Source of the DNA: Chloroflexota bacterium
Lineage (GTDB): Bacteria > Chloroflexota > Anaerolineae > Caldilineales > Caldilineaceae
Assembly: GCA_003577005.1 (NCBI GenBank)
Contig: QEUW01000230.1
Span: forward strand, 1-12,489
Length of the DNA stretch: 12,489 nucleotides
Direction: 5' to 3'
Shown: piece after piece, positions 1-6,065 of the stretch
How positions within the stretch are numbered: the first letter of the stretch is position 1
How the letters are laid out: each line of letters begins with the position of its first letter
Position numbers and translations under genes: made by a program
Notes under the pieces: model-generated
Told to the model about the DNA's origin: nothing
Databases searched by the model: none
What the model saw: only the letters and a program-made list of their open reading frames with translations

Positions 1-873
1 ATGTCACAAACGCAACTGGCCGTAGAGCCGGTCCAGAAAGCGCGACGGGGACTCCTCCTCTATTTCGCCGTCCTGATTCCCATCACGGCCCTCTTGGAAG
101 GAATCATGATCCTGAGAGGTCAATTTGAGCCGTGGGTGATCTTGCTCATGTTCACGCCGACTCTGGCGTCGGTCATCGCGCGTCTAACCTTGCGTGAGGG
201 CTTCGGGGATGTGTCGTTCCGTGTGGGCGGGCGGCGCGGCGTGCAGGCAATCTTGCTGGCGCTGATCTTGCCCGTGATCGTGGGCGTGATCGCCTATGGT
301 GTCGCCTGGTCCGTTGGCCTGGCCGAATTTACGCCACCTGACTCATCAACCTTCCCCGCAGTCACGAATCCGCTGGCGCGTCTTGGATTACAGTTCGTCT
401 CTGTGTTGAATATTGGCTTTCTGTTCGCCCTGGTGTTGGCGGCGGGGGAAGAGATCGGCTGGCGCGGCTACATGTTGACACGGTTGATCGATGCGCGTAT
501 CCCGCAGCCCGTGCTGGTCAGTGGGTTGATCTGGGGGGTGTGGCATCTCCCGTTGATCCTCAGCGGACTCTACGCCGCCGGCCCCAATCCGCTCCTGTCC
601 GCCCTCTGGTTTTTGATAGCGATCACGGTAAGTTCCTTTCTGTATGCCAAGCTGCGACTCGCCACCGGTAGCATCTGGCCGGTGATCATGTTACACGGAG
701 CCTGGAACAGCACCATCCAAAGCGTCTTTGATGGTTCGACCAGCGGTGAGCGTGCGACATTCTGGGTCGGTGAGTCGGGCATTCTGGTCATGCTGACAAT
801 CATCATCGTGGTGGTGCTGCTGACACGGGTTTGGCGTCCGGCGGCTGAGACCTCGGCGAGGAAATTGGCATGA
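1..873 (+). CDS. CPBP-family intramembrane metalloprotease (CAAX protease/bacteriocin-immunity type)
   Basis: A 290-residue polytopic membrane protein. The family's three motifs are visible: E150-E151 with R155 (EExxxR, in EEIGWRG), H182 (in VWHLP) and H232 with N236 (HxxxN, in HGAWN). These residues form the metal-binding glutamate/histidine active site of CPBP (Abi, PF02517) proteases, which cut substrates within the membrane. Hydrophobic segments lie at about 17-37, 45-60, 82-106, 133-148, 168-190, 197-215 and 258-275. The ATG is the first base of the window, so its ribosome binding site and promoter cannot be seen. The stop overlaps the next start (ATGA at 870-873), so the two are probably translationally coupled. 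The substrate is unknown; bacterial members include bacteriocin self-immunity proteins and prenyl-protein-like processing enzymes. A second CPBP gene lies at 7558-8367. Confidence 0.93.
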   Translation: MSQTQLAVEPVQKARRGLLLYFAVLIPITALLEGIMILRGQFEPWVILLMFTPTLASVIARLTLREGFGDVSFRVGGRRGVQAILLALILPVIVGVIAYGVAWSVGLAEFTPPDSSTFPAVTNPLARLGLQFVSVLNIGFLFALVLAAGEEIGWRGYMLTRLIDARIPQPVLVSGLIWGVWHLPLILSGLYAAGPNPLLSALWFLIAITVSSFLYAKLRLATGSIWPVIMLHGAWNSTIQSVFDGSTSGERATFWVGESGILVMLTIIIVVVLLTRVWRPAAETSARKLA

Positions 874-1262
874 AGACAAGGAAGGTTATTTTGCAGAACG
901 CAGACTACGAATATCGCGGTGCGATGGCGCAATTTAGCGGCCCTATGATCACCGGCGAGTGGCAACAGGAGGTGACCCGGCCGGGAGACGGAGCGATTGT
1001 GCGCCGCTGGTCGCGCTCCACGATTGATCGGGTGAAGCAGTTGGAACACACCGAAGACCGCTATGACGTGCTTGTCAACGGTGAGGTCGTGGCCAGTGAG
1101 TCACTCTCACGCTCGCCGGCGACGCGCATTTACACGCAAGACCAACTGGTCAAGTTATATGAAAGTGCCGGCTTCACGAACATTCGCGTGACTAGCGGGT
1201 TCACCCTTCAACCCGCCACGGCGACAGACGCGGTATTTACAGGTTTGGGCACAAAATTCTAA
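870..1262 (+). CDS. C-terminal methyltransferase-like protein lacking the SAM-binding half
   Basis: A 130-residue protein that starts within the ATGA overlap with the CPBP gene; GAGG at 857-860 precedes the ATG. Its last part (residues about 86-107, IYTQDQLVKLYESAGF and following) matches the style of the C-terminal region of class I SAM-dependent methyltransferases, where a Y-T-x-x-x-L-x-x-L-x-x-A-G-F motif precedes the final beta strands. The first 80 residues resemble the preceding antiparallel segment of those enzymes. The Rossmann core with the GxGxG SAM-binding loop, normally about 120 residues upstream, is absent. Upstream DNA is occupied by the CPBP gene, so the missing half is not simply in another frame nearby. 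It cannot be a methyltransferase by itself as read. It may be a gene remnant, or a small protein that kept a binding role. Family assignment is by eye only. Confidence 0.6.
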   Translation: MKTRKVILQNADYEYRGAMAQFSGPMITGEWQQEVTRPGDGAIVRRWSRSTIDRVKQLEHTEDRYDVLVNGEVVASESLSRSPATRIYTQDQLVKLYESAGFTNIRVTSGFTLQPATATDAVFTGLGTKF

Positions 1263-1274
1263 GGAGGAAACACA
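1261..1274 (+). promoter_or_regulatory. Strong ribosome binding site for the acylase gene
   Basis: AAGGAGG starts at the stop codon of the upstream gene and lies 7 nt before the ATG at 1275. It fixes the acylase start and shows that the three genes are probably read from one mRNA. Confidence 0.8.
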
Positions 1275-3503
1275 ATGTCCATCAAACAACAATTGCTCGC
1301 ACTGGCCCTGCTCACAGCATTCCTGTTGTCACTGACCGCTTGCCAGCCAATCCAGCCCTTGCACACTGTGACACCTGCGGCAACAGACATAGCCGCACCA
1401 GACCTAGTCAGCGAAATCCTGTGGGACACGTGGGGCGTTCCCCACATCTTTGTCCAAGAGCCGGCAAGCGCCTTCTATGCCTTGGGCTGGGCGCAGACCC
1501 AAAGTCGCGGCGAACTGCTCCTGCGTCTCTATGCCCAGGCCCGCGGGCGGGCGGGCGAGTTCTTTGGTGAGGAGTGGCGCCAAAGTGATCAGACGACCCG
1601 TTTACTGGGCATTCCTATGTTGGGGGAAGCGTGGTATCAGCAGCAACCGGCGGACTTTCAGCGCAATCTTGACGCCTTTGCTCGTGGGATTAACGACTAC
1701 GCTGCGCAACACCCTGATCAGATCTCCACCGCAGCCCAGGCCGTGCTGCCGGTGAACGGCGCTGATGTCGTGGCCCATATGACACGGGTGCTGGCTCTGT
1801 GGGTCAGCAGAAATGGCTGCAGGGAGGTGACGGCTGGGTTGTACTCGAATGAGGGACCACCCGCTTCCAACGGTTGGGCGCTGGGCCCCGCCTACACCAC
1901 CAGCGGCAATGCCATGCTCCTGGCCACTCCTCATGCGCCCTGGTTTGGCTTCGCGACCCTTTACGAAGCGCACATCAATTTGCCGACGGCTAACATCTAC
2001 GGCGCTACCTTTGTCGGCTTTCCTGTGCTGCTGATTGCCTTTAACGACCATCTGGGCTGGACCAGTACGGCCAACACCCTTGACGGCTGTGACACTTACC
2101 TGCTCACCGCCGCCGGCGCCACACCGGATGCAGGCTACCTGCTCGACGGCAACGTACACGCCTTTGACATATTCACGCAGACCTTAACGATCAAGGGCGC
2201 GGATGGTCAGATGACCACTGAACCTTTTGCCATCCGCCGCACCGTGCATGGGCCGGTGACCGAGGTTAACGGGCAAACAATCGCCGTGCGTATAGCCATG
2301 TTGGAACAGTTGCCCATTCCTGGCGTTGCGCAGCAGTGGTGGGATATAGCCAACGCGCAGAATTTAGACGAATTTGAGCACATTCTGGCCCGCTTACAGT
2401 TGCCTATGTTTACTGTGATTTATGCCGATGCAGATGGGCAGATCATGGCGGTCTCTAACGGCATTGTGCCGGTACGACCACGAGGAGATGCTGCCTTTTG
2501 GATGCAGCCGGTGCCCGGTGACGAGACCGATCTCATCTGGATGGAGGTGCATGACTATGCGGCGCTGCCCAAGGTATTGAATCCCGCGCGCGGCTGGGTA
2601 CAAAATTCTAATTCGGCCCCCTGGTACATGGCCCAACCCTTTTTGGATCCTGACCAGTTCCCAGCGTACATGGCCCCACGCACCATGTTAACGCGCGAAC
2701 AGCGTGGCCTGCAGATGTTGACAGCTCACGCCCAGATGAGCATGGCTGATGTCATTGCGGCCAAAGATTCAACCGATTCACTGGTGGCAGAACAGGTGTT
2801 GGATGATCTCGTGGCGGCTGCACGCGCCAGTGCGGATGAACGCGTACAGGCGGCGGCGCCGGTGCTGGCCGCCTGGGACCGCACCTTCGATGCGGATAGC
2901 CGGGGTGGCTTGCTCTTCAACCTCTGGTATCAAAATTGGATGCAGCAAACGCTTAGCCAATGGATGGCGGCCAATCCTGGTCAATCCATCTCCGACGAGA
3001 TTTATGTCAGCGACCTCTTCTATGCCACACCGTGGGACCCCCAGGCGCCACTGACAACACCCCGCGGTCTGGCCGATCCAGAACTCGCCACAGCCGCGTT
3101 GCGCGGTGCGGTGGAGCAACTGCAACAACAGGGCATGGCGCTGGATACACCTTGGGGCGAGGTGGCGCGCTTGCGGCATGGCGGGTATGACTTCCCAGGT
3201 AACGGCAACGCTGGCTCGCTGGGTGTCTTTCAGGTGATCGAGTATATGCCGGCGCCCGATGGACGGCTGCAATCCATTTTTGGTGACACCTTTGTTGCCG
3301 TGGTTGAATTCTCGGACCCCGTGCAAGCGCAGGTGTTGATGACCTATGGCAACGCCACCGATCCCACTGCGCCGGGTGTGCGTGAGCAACTGGCGCTCGC
3401 GGCCGCAAAACAGTTGCGCCCTGCTCTGCGCACCCGCGCCGAGATCGAAGCCAACCTGGCCATGCGCGAAGAGCTGAATCGGTCATCAGCTACGCCAAAC
3501 TAA
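1275..3503 (+). CDS. Penicillin acylase family lipoprotein (Ntn-hydrolase amidase, possibly acyl-homoserine-lactone acylase-like)
   Basis: 742 residues, within the usual range for the family. Residues 1-23 form a lipoprotein signal peptide with lipobox LTAC and lipidated C23, so the enzyme should be anchored on the outer face of the membrane. The family opening D51-x-W-G-V-P-H57 is present, followed by an ALGW-AQ block. The precursor should cut itself before S198 (in ASNGW), the N-terminal nucleophile of the beta chain. H220 is the 23rd residue of that chain, the position of the catalytic-site histidine in cephalosporin and AHL acylases such as PvdQ. N444 or N446 (in VQNSNSAP) is the likely oxyanion asparagine. 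The family hydrolyses amide bonds of acylated small molecules; the real substrate cannot be told from sequence. It is the third gene of the operon with the CPBP protease. Confidence 0.93.
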   Translation: MSIKQQLLALALLTAFLLSLTACQPIQPLHTVTPAATDIAAPDLVSEILWDTWGVPHIFVQEPASAFYALGWAQTQSRGELLLRLYAQARGRAGEFFGEEWRQSDQTTRLLGIPMLGEAWYQQQPADFQRNLDAFARGINDYAAQHPDQISTAAQAVLPVNGADVVAHMTRVLALWVSRNGCREVTAGLYSNEGPPASNGWALGPAYTTSGNAMLLATPHAPWFGFATLYEAHINLPTANIYGATFVGFPVLLIAFNDHLGWTSTANTLDGCDTYLLTAAGATPDAGYLLDGNVHAFDIFTQTLTIKGADGQMTTEPFAIRRTVHGPVTEVNGQTIAVRIAMLEQLPIPGVAQQWWDIANAQNLDEFEHILARLQLPMFTVIYADADGQIMAVSNGIVPVRPRGDAAFWMQPVPGDETDLIWMEVHDYAALPKVLNPARGWVQNSNSAPWYMAQPFLDPDQFPAYMAPRTMLTREQRGLQMLTAHAQMSMADVIAAKDSTDSLVAEQVLDDLVAAARASADERVQAAAPVLAAWDRTFDADSRGGLLFNLWYQNWMQQTLSQWMAANPGQSISDEIYVSDLFYATPWDPQAPLTTPRGLADPELATAALRGAVEQLQQQGMALDTPWGEVARLRHGGYDFPGNGNAGSLGVFQVIEYMPAPDGRLQSIFGDTFVAVVEFSDPVQAQVLMTYGNATDPTAPGVREQLALAAAKQLRPALRTRAEIEANLAMREELNRSSATPN

Positions 3504-3512
3504 TAGATGAAT

Positions 3513-3565
3513 CAAATAGACATGGTTGCAGGTTGCAACTCGCAACCTGCAACCATGTCTATTTG
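3513..3565. repeat. 24-bp perfect inverted repeat with 5-nt loop after the acylase gene
   Basis: The arms at 3513-3536 and 3542-3565 are exactly complementary over 24 bp, with loop AACTC at 3537-3541. It begins 9 nt after the acylase stop, so a transcription-terminating or mRNA 3'-end role is likely. There is no tight U-run after the stem, only a T-rich stretch at about 3572-3588, so it is not a textbook intrinsic terminator. The stem also holds internal GGTTGCA repeats. Confidence 0.85.
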
Positions 3566-3595
3566 TGCCGCTTTTATCTGTTTTATCTATAAGGC

Positions 3596-3635
3596 GATTG
3601 CAAAGCAATCAATATCCGCCTTCGACAGGCTCAGG
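3596..3635. repeat. Short hairpin plus TTCGACAGGCTCAGG-type repeat fragment
   Basis: A 6-bp hairpin GATTGC-AAA-GCAATC occupies 3596-3610. It is followed at 3621-3635 by TTCGACAGGCTCAGG, a string I recall as a recurrent intergenic repeat core in many bacteria. Both lie between the acylase terminator region and the DUF4260 gene. Recognition of the second element is from memory and not verified. Confidence 0.4.
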
Positions 3636-3670
3636 CTATGGCTGAATAGTTACTACATGGGACAACTATC

Positions 3671-4039
3671 ATGAAAACCCTGATTCGGAGCGAAGAACTA
3701 ATGCTGGCGCTCTTGTCCTTCTATCTCTTTCTGACACTGGGCTATGCCTGGTGGTGGTTCCTCGTTCTATTTCTGGCGCCCGACCTCAGTATGCTCGGCT
3801 ATCTTCGAGGACTCAAAGTGGGCGCCTGGACCTATAACCTGGCCCACCATAAGGGGATAGCCGTCGTGCTCTTTCTGCTCGGCAGCTATACGCAGATGCA
3901 ATGGCTACAGGCTGCGGGGTTGGTTCTCTTTGGCCATTCCAGTTTTGACCGCATGTTGGGGTATGGCTTGAAATACACCGATTCCTTCCATCGTACCCAT
4001 TTGGGCAGGATTGGGCGCACGACGCCGGATGGCACATGA
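3671..4039 (+). CDS. DUF4260 family small membrane protein
   Basis: 122 residues with two or three hydrophobic segments (about 9-36, 62-72 and 78-88). It carries the conserved string of the DUF4260 family: APDLSMLGYL (36-45), YN-HHK (55-61), GHSSFDR (88-94), GYGLKY (97-102) and THLG (109-112). The family has no established function; the conserved H, D and K residues cluster near the membrane interface and could bind a metal or act catalytically, which is inference. It appears complete at normal family length. The ribosome binding site is weak (GGGAC about 10 nt upstream). It stands alone, separated by 167 bp from the acylase and convergent with the toxin gene, from which it is separated by only 24 bp. 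Confidence 0.9.
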   Translation: MKTLIRSEELMLALLSFYLFLTLGYAWWWFLVLFLAPDLSMLGYLRGLKVGAWTYNLAHHKGIAVVLFLLGSYTQMQWLQAAGLVLFGHSSFDRMLGYGLKYTDSFHRTHLGRIGRTTPDGT

Positions 4040-4063
4040 TTGGAACGCCAACCAATACAATGT

Positions 4064-4309
4064 TCAGTCGTCTGGCTTGATCGAGATCAAGCGAACTCTC
4101 TTTTTCTCTGCCACCCGGCGATAGATGACGATGTGACCGGCGGTTAGCCAGTAAAACAGGTTTGGCTCTACTTCCATTGCGCCAATATCTGGTAATCCCT
4201 CAGTCAGTTTGAGCGTTTCGATTGCATCAATCAACTCATCGCTGAGTCCGGCGTTGTCCACGATGAAAGCATCAACCTCTGGGCTTGATTCGATCTCCCA
4301 GTCATCCAT
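4064..4309 (-). CDS. RelE/ParE-like toxin of a type II toxin-antitoxin pair
   Basis: 81 residues. The C-terminal part (GHIVIYRRV followed by a basic segment and RLISIKPDD) has the strand pattern of RelE/ParE-superfamily toxins, and the N-terminal part is helical with an SPEVDAF-like opening typical of the fold. These proteins usually cut ribosome-bound mRNA or inhibit gyrase; which applies here cannot be decided. The start overlaps the antitoxin stop by 8 bp, and AGGA lies about 10 nt upstream inside the antitoxin gene, so the toxin is translated from the antitoxin mRNA. The call rests mainly on size, order and the C-terminal motif. It is slightly short for the family, so loss of activity is possible. 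Confidence 0.75.
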   Translation of the reverse strand: MDDWEIESSPEVDAFIVDNAGLSDELIDAIETLKLTEGLPDIGAMEVEPNLFYWLTAGHIVIYRRVAEKKRVRLISIKPDD

Positions 4310-4571
4310 TTGCTCTCATCCTGGCTCTGGTCTGTTCCCACGGGATCCAGGTATTGGCCTGGTCTGTCCTGGCTTCAATTTGCCTGGCTTCGTGCAAGGC
4401 TTCCAGCATCTTGAGACGGGCTTCCAGTTCGTTCCAGTGTTTGATCGAAACAAGCACCGCACGCGCCTTGCTGCGTTGGGCAAGGATCACAGGCTCTTTG
4501 TCGGCCATAGCTAAGATAGCTTGTTGCTTGTGAGCCATATCGCTGACCGGTACGATGGGTGGCACTCTCAT
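4302..4571 (-). CDS. Phd/YefM-family antitoxin
   Basis: 89 residues. The N-terminal segment PIVPVSDMAHKQQAIL and the following EPVILAQRSKARAVLVS match the DNA-binding fold of Phd/YefM antitoxins, which dimerise, bind their own promoter, and neutralise the partner toxin with a flexible helical C-terminus. Here that is the charged helix at about 45-75. The start at 4571 is supported by an AGGAGG ribosome binding site (4577-4582, minus strand) with 5-nt spacing. It is the first gene of the pair and overlaps the toxin gene by 8 bp, the standard layout. Autoregulation is expected from family knowledge. Confidence 0.85.
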   Translation of the reverse strand: MRVPPIVPVSDMAHKQQAILAMADKEPVILAQRSKARAVLVSIKHWNELEARLKMLEALHEARQIEARTDQANTWIPWEQTRARMRANG

Positions 4572-4613
4572 ACTAGCCTCCTACTTTATATTTGTATACT
4601 AGTTGTTTACTAA
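4569..4613 (-). promoter_or_regulatory. Putative promoter and operator of the toxin-antitoxin pair
   Basis: On the minus strand, TTAGTA (4613-4608) and TATAAA (4590-4585) are spaced by 17 nt, a plausible weak sigma-70 promoter in an AT-rich stretch. The heptamer ATACTAG occurs twice on the plus strand, at 4570-4576 (over the start codon) and 4596-4602 (between the promoter boxes). These are candidate binding sites for the antitoxin. This is inference from spacing and repetition. Confidence 0.45.
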
Positions 4614-4875
4614 GTCTACTACCATCGACAAAAATCTGTCAAGCGGCATTGGGCTTGTTGTAGGGCAGATAGCTATAGCTAAACTCGGCATTGGCGCCCA
4701 GATCCCACCGTCCGTGGTTGAGCACATCCGGCGGCTCATACGACGCAAAATCCACCCGGCGATGCAACTTTCGTTGGATGACGCTCCACCCGGTTGAGAG
4801 CTATTCTTTTGACGGTTATGGCTACCCCCACCAAGCGTATCTGTTTGAATCGACTCAAGACAACAGGAGAACCTT
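4572..4875. other. 304-bp intergenic region between the antitoxin and amidohydrolase genes
   Basis: The left 45 bp are the toxin-antitoxin promoter. The remainder holds short open frames on both strands with protein-like composition but no recognisable family. The minus-strand frame at about 4635-4794 (STGWSVIQRKL to YNKPNAA, then stop) looks like the tail of a protein and is closed by an in-frame stop just upstream, so it may be a gene remnant. The plus-strand frame 4603-4797 ends QLSLDDAPPG-stop. Positions 4749-4815 are repeated at 7440-7506. I see no clear promoter for the amidohydrolase. Confidence 0.5.
4749..4815 (+). repeat. 67-nt dispersed direct repeat, copy 1
   Basis: Ungapped alignment with 7440-7506 gives about 55 of 67 identical bases by hand count. 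The core GATGACGCTCCACCCGGTTGA is identical in 20 or more consecutive positions. It lies 60 nt upstream of the amidohydrolase ATG. Confidence 0.8.
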
Positions 4876-5904
4876 ATGAACGCTGTAGCTGCATTCTCGA
4901 AACGCAACCCAATGGTCAGGTTTCTCATCCTGACCGTTGCCGTCACCTTTTTGTTGTTCACACGCTGGGAGTACACGAATGGCGAGCGGATGCCCGTGTC
5001 TTCCGCGGCACCGCTGGCTGGCCCGGCTGAGCCACCAGCGCCGCTCCAGGTCACCGGCGCCGCCCTTGATGTCCACACGCACATTGCGAGCCAGGCGCTG
5101 ACGGATATGTTCAGCGGTGGTGGTGTTCCGGCCGCCGGCGCCGACGATCTGGTCGCCCGGCTGGATGAGGGCAATGTCGAGCGGGCCATCATCCTATCTG
5201 CCGCGTACTTTGGTTTCCCCGATGACTCGAATGTCATCCCAGAGAACGACTATGTCGCCGCCGAAGTCGCCAAATATCCCGACCGGTTGATTGGCTTCTG
5301 TGGCATTAACCCGTTGTATAACAGTGCGCTCGACGAGCTTGACCGCTGCCTGAATCTCCCCGGCATGATTGGCGTCAAACTGCATTTGGAGGGTTCCGGG
5401 GTTGATATGGCGAACACACGCCATGTCCGGCGGCTGACCGCCCTCTTTGACCGGATTGCCGAACTGGATGCGCCGGTGCTGGTACACGTCGCCGATCCGG
5501 GCGGGCTGCCGCTCGCCGGTCGCGCCTTCGCCAACCTGGCGGCGATCCTCAATGAGCACCCCACGGTGCGGGTCGCCCACGCCCACTGTGCCGGCAATAC
5601 CGACGATGACACGATTGAAAGCTGGCTCCGGCTGCGCAATTCCGGGTACAACCCGGAGACATCGTTTGTCGATATCAGCGCCTGCCTCGCCTTCCACGTT
5701 GACGCACCGCTGGCCCAACGGGAACTGATGGTCTGGCGCTTCCGCAAGTGGGGCATTGAAAACGTGCTTTTCGGCAGCGACTACTTCGTCTTTGACGGCG
5801 AAACCCCGGCTGAAACCCTCGACATCTTGAGCCAGTACCCCTTCACCCAAGAGGAGATCGACACCATTCTGACCAACGATGGCTCAGCCTGGTTAGGCCA
5901 GTAG
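4876..5904 (+). CDS. Membrane-anchored amidohydrolase-family metal-dependent hydrolase
   Basis: 342 residues. An N-terminal hydrophobic segment (about 13-28) after a basic start acts as an uncleaved anchor or signal peptide, followed by a Pro/Ala-rich linker (36-60). The catalytic TIM-barrel domain fits the amidohydrolase-2 family (PF04909): H67-T-H69 (DVHTHI) at the end of strand 1, K168 and H170 (GVKLHLEGSG), H204 (VLVHVADP), H235/H237 (VAHAHCAG) and D302 (LFGSDYF). These supply the metal ligands and catalytic aspartate expected for hydrolases or decarboxylases of this group. The substrate is unknown. An AGGAG site lies 6-7 nt before the ATG. The export signal is unusual, because most PF04909 enzymes are cytoplasmic. 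It appears monocistronic, bounded by the repeat-bearing gap upstream and a palindrome downstream. Confidence 0.9.
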   Translation: MNAVAAFSKRNPMVRFLILTVAVTFLLFTRWEYTNGERMPVSSAAPLAGPAEPPAPLQVTGAALDVHTHIASQALTDMFSGGGVPAAGADDLVARLDEGNVERAIILSAAYFGFPDDSNVIPENDYVAAEVAKYPDRLIGFCGINPLYNSALDELDRCLNLPGMIGVKLHLEGSGVDMANTRHVRRLTALFDRIAELDAPVLVHVADPGGLPLAGRAFANLAAILNEHPTVRVAHAHCAGNTDDDTIESWLRLRNSGYNPETSFVDISACLAFHVDAPLAQRELMVWRFRKWGIENVLFGSDYFVFDGETPAETLDILSQYPFTQEEIDTILTNDGSAWLGQ

Positions 5905-5941
5905 CCGGCACGCGAGCACCTGCGCGGGCCAGGGAAAAGTC

Positions 5942-6016
5942 CGGCGCAAGAACCGCGGATCGATAGGGCGCGGATCGGTTCGGTCGCCCCAGAGACAATC
6001 CGCGGTTCTTGCGCCG
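5942..6016. repeat. 19-bp perfect inverted repeat after the amidohydrolase gene
   Basis: The arms at 5942-5960 and 5998-6016 (GGCGCAAGAACCGCGGAT and its complement, plus one pair) are perfect over 19 bp. They enclose a 37-nt loop with a further possible GGGCG/CGCCC pairing. It starts 37 nt after the amidohydrolase stop and ends 49 nt before the next gene. No T-run follows, so it may be an RNA processing or stabilising hairpin or a mobile palindrome. Confidence 0.85.
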
Positions 6017-6065
6017 CCAGCTCAATATCCATGTGGGAGCCTATCCAGAGGTAGGAAAGACTAAA

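Noticed and set aside
1849..2159. Short alternative frames around the acylase autocleavage site suggesting a frameshift
   Set aside because: The main frame runs unbroken for 742 codons with all family landmarks in order, so no frameshift is needed.
2778..3389. 203-residue open frame on the minus strand inside the acylase gene
   Set aside because: It lies antisense within a clearly recognisable gene, has Arg/His-rich composition typical of shadow frames and shows no family motif.
4599..5237. 212-residue minus-strand frame across the intergenic region and amidohydrolase start
   Set aside because: Low-complexity Ser/Pro/Ala-rich composition and overlap with the well-supported amidohydrolase mark it as a shadow.
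6009..6065. Longer start for the chimeric hydrolase at ATG 6009
   Set aside because: It begins inside the right arm of the 19-bp palindrome and has no ribosome binding site, whereas ATG 6066 has AGGAAAG upstream.
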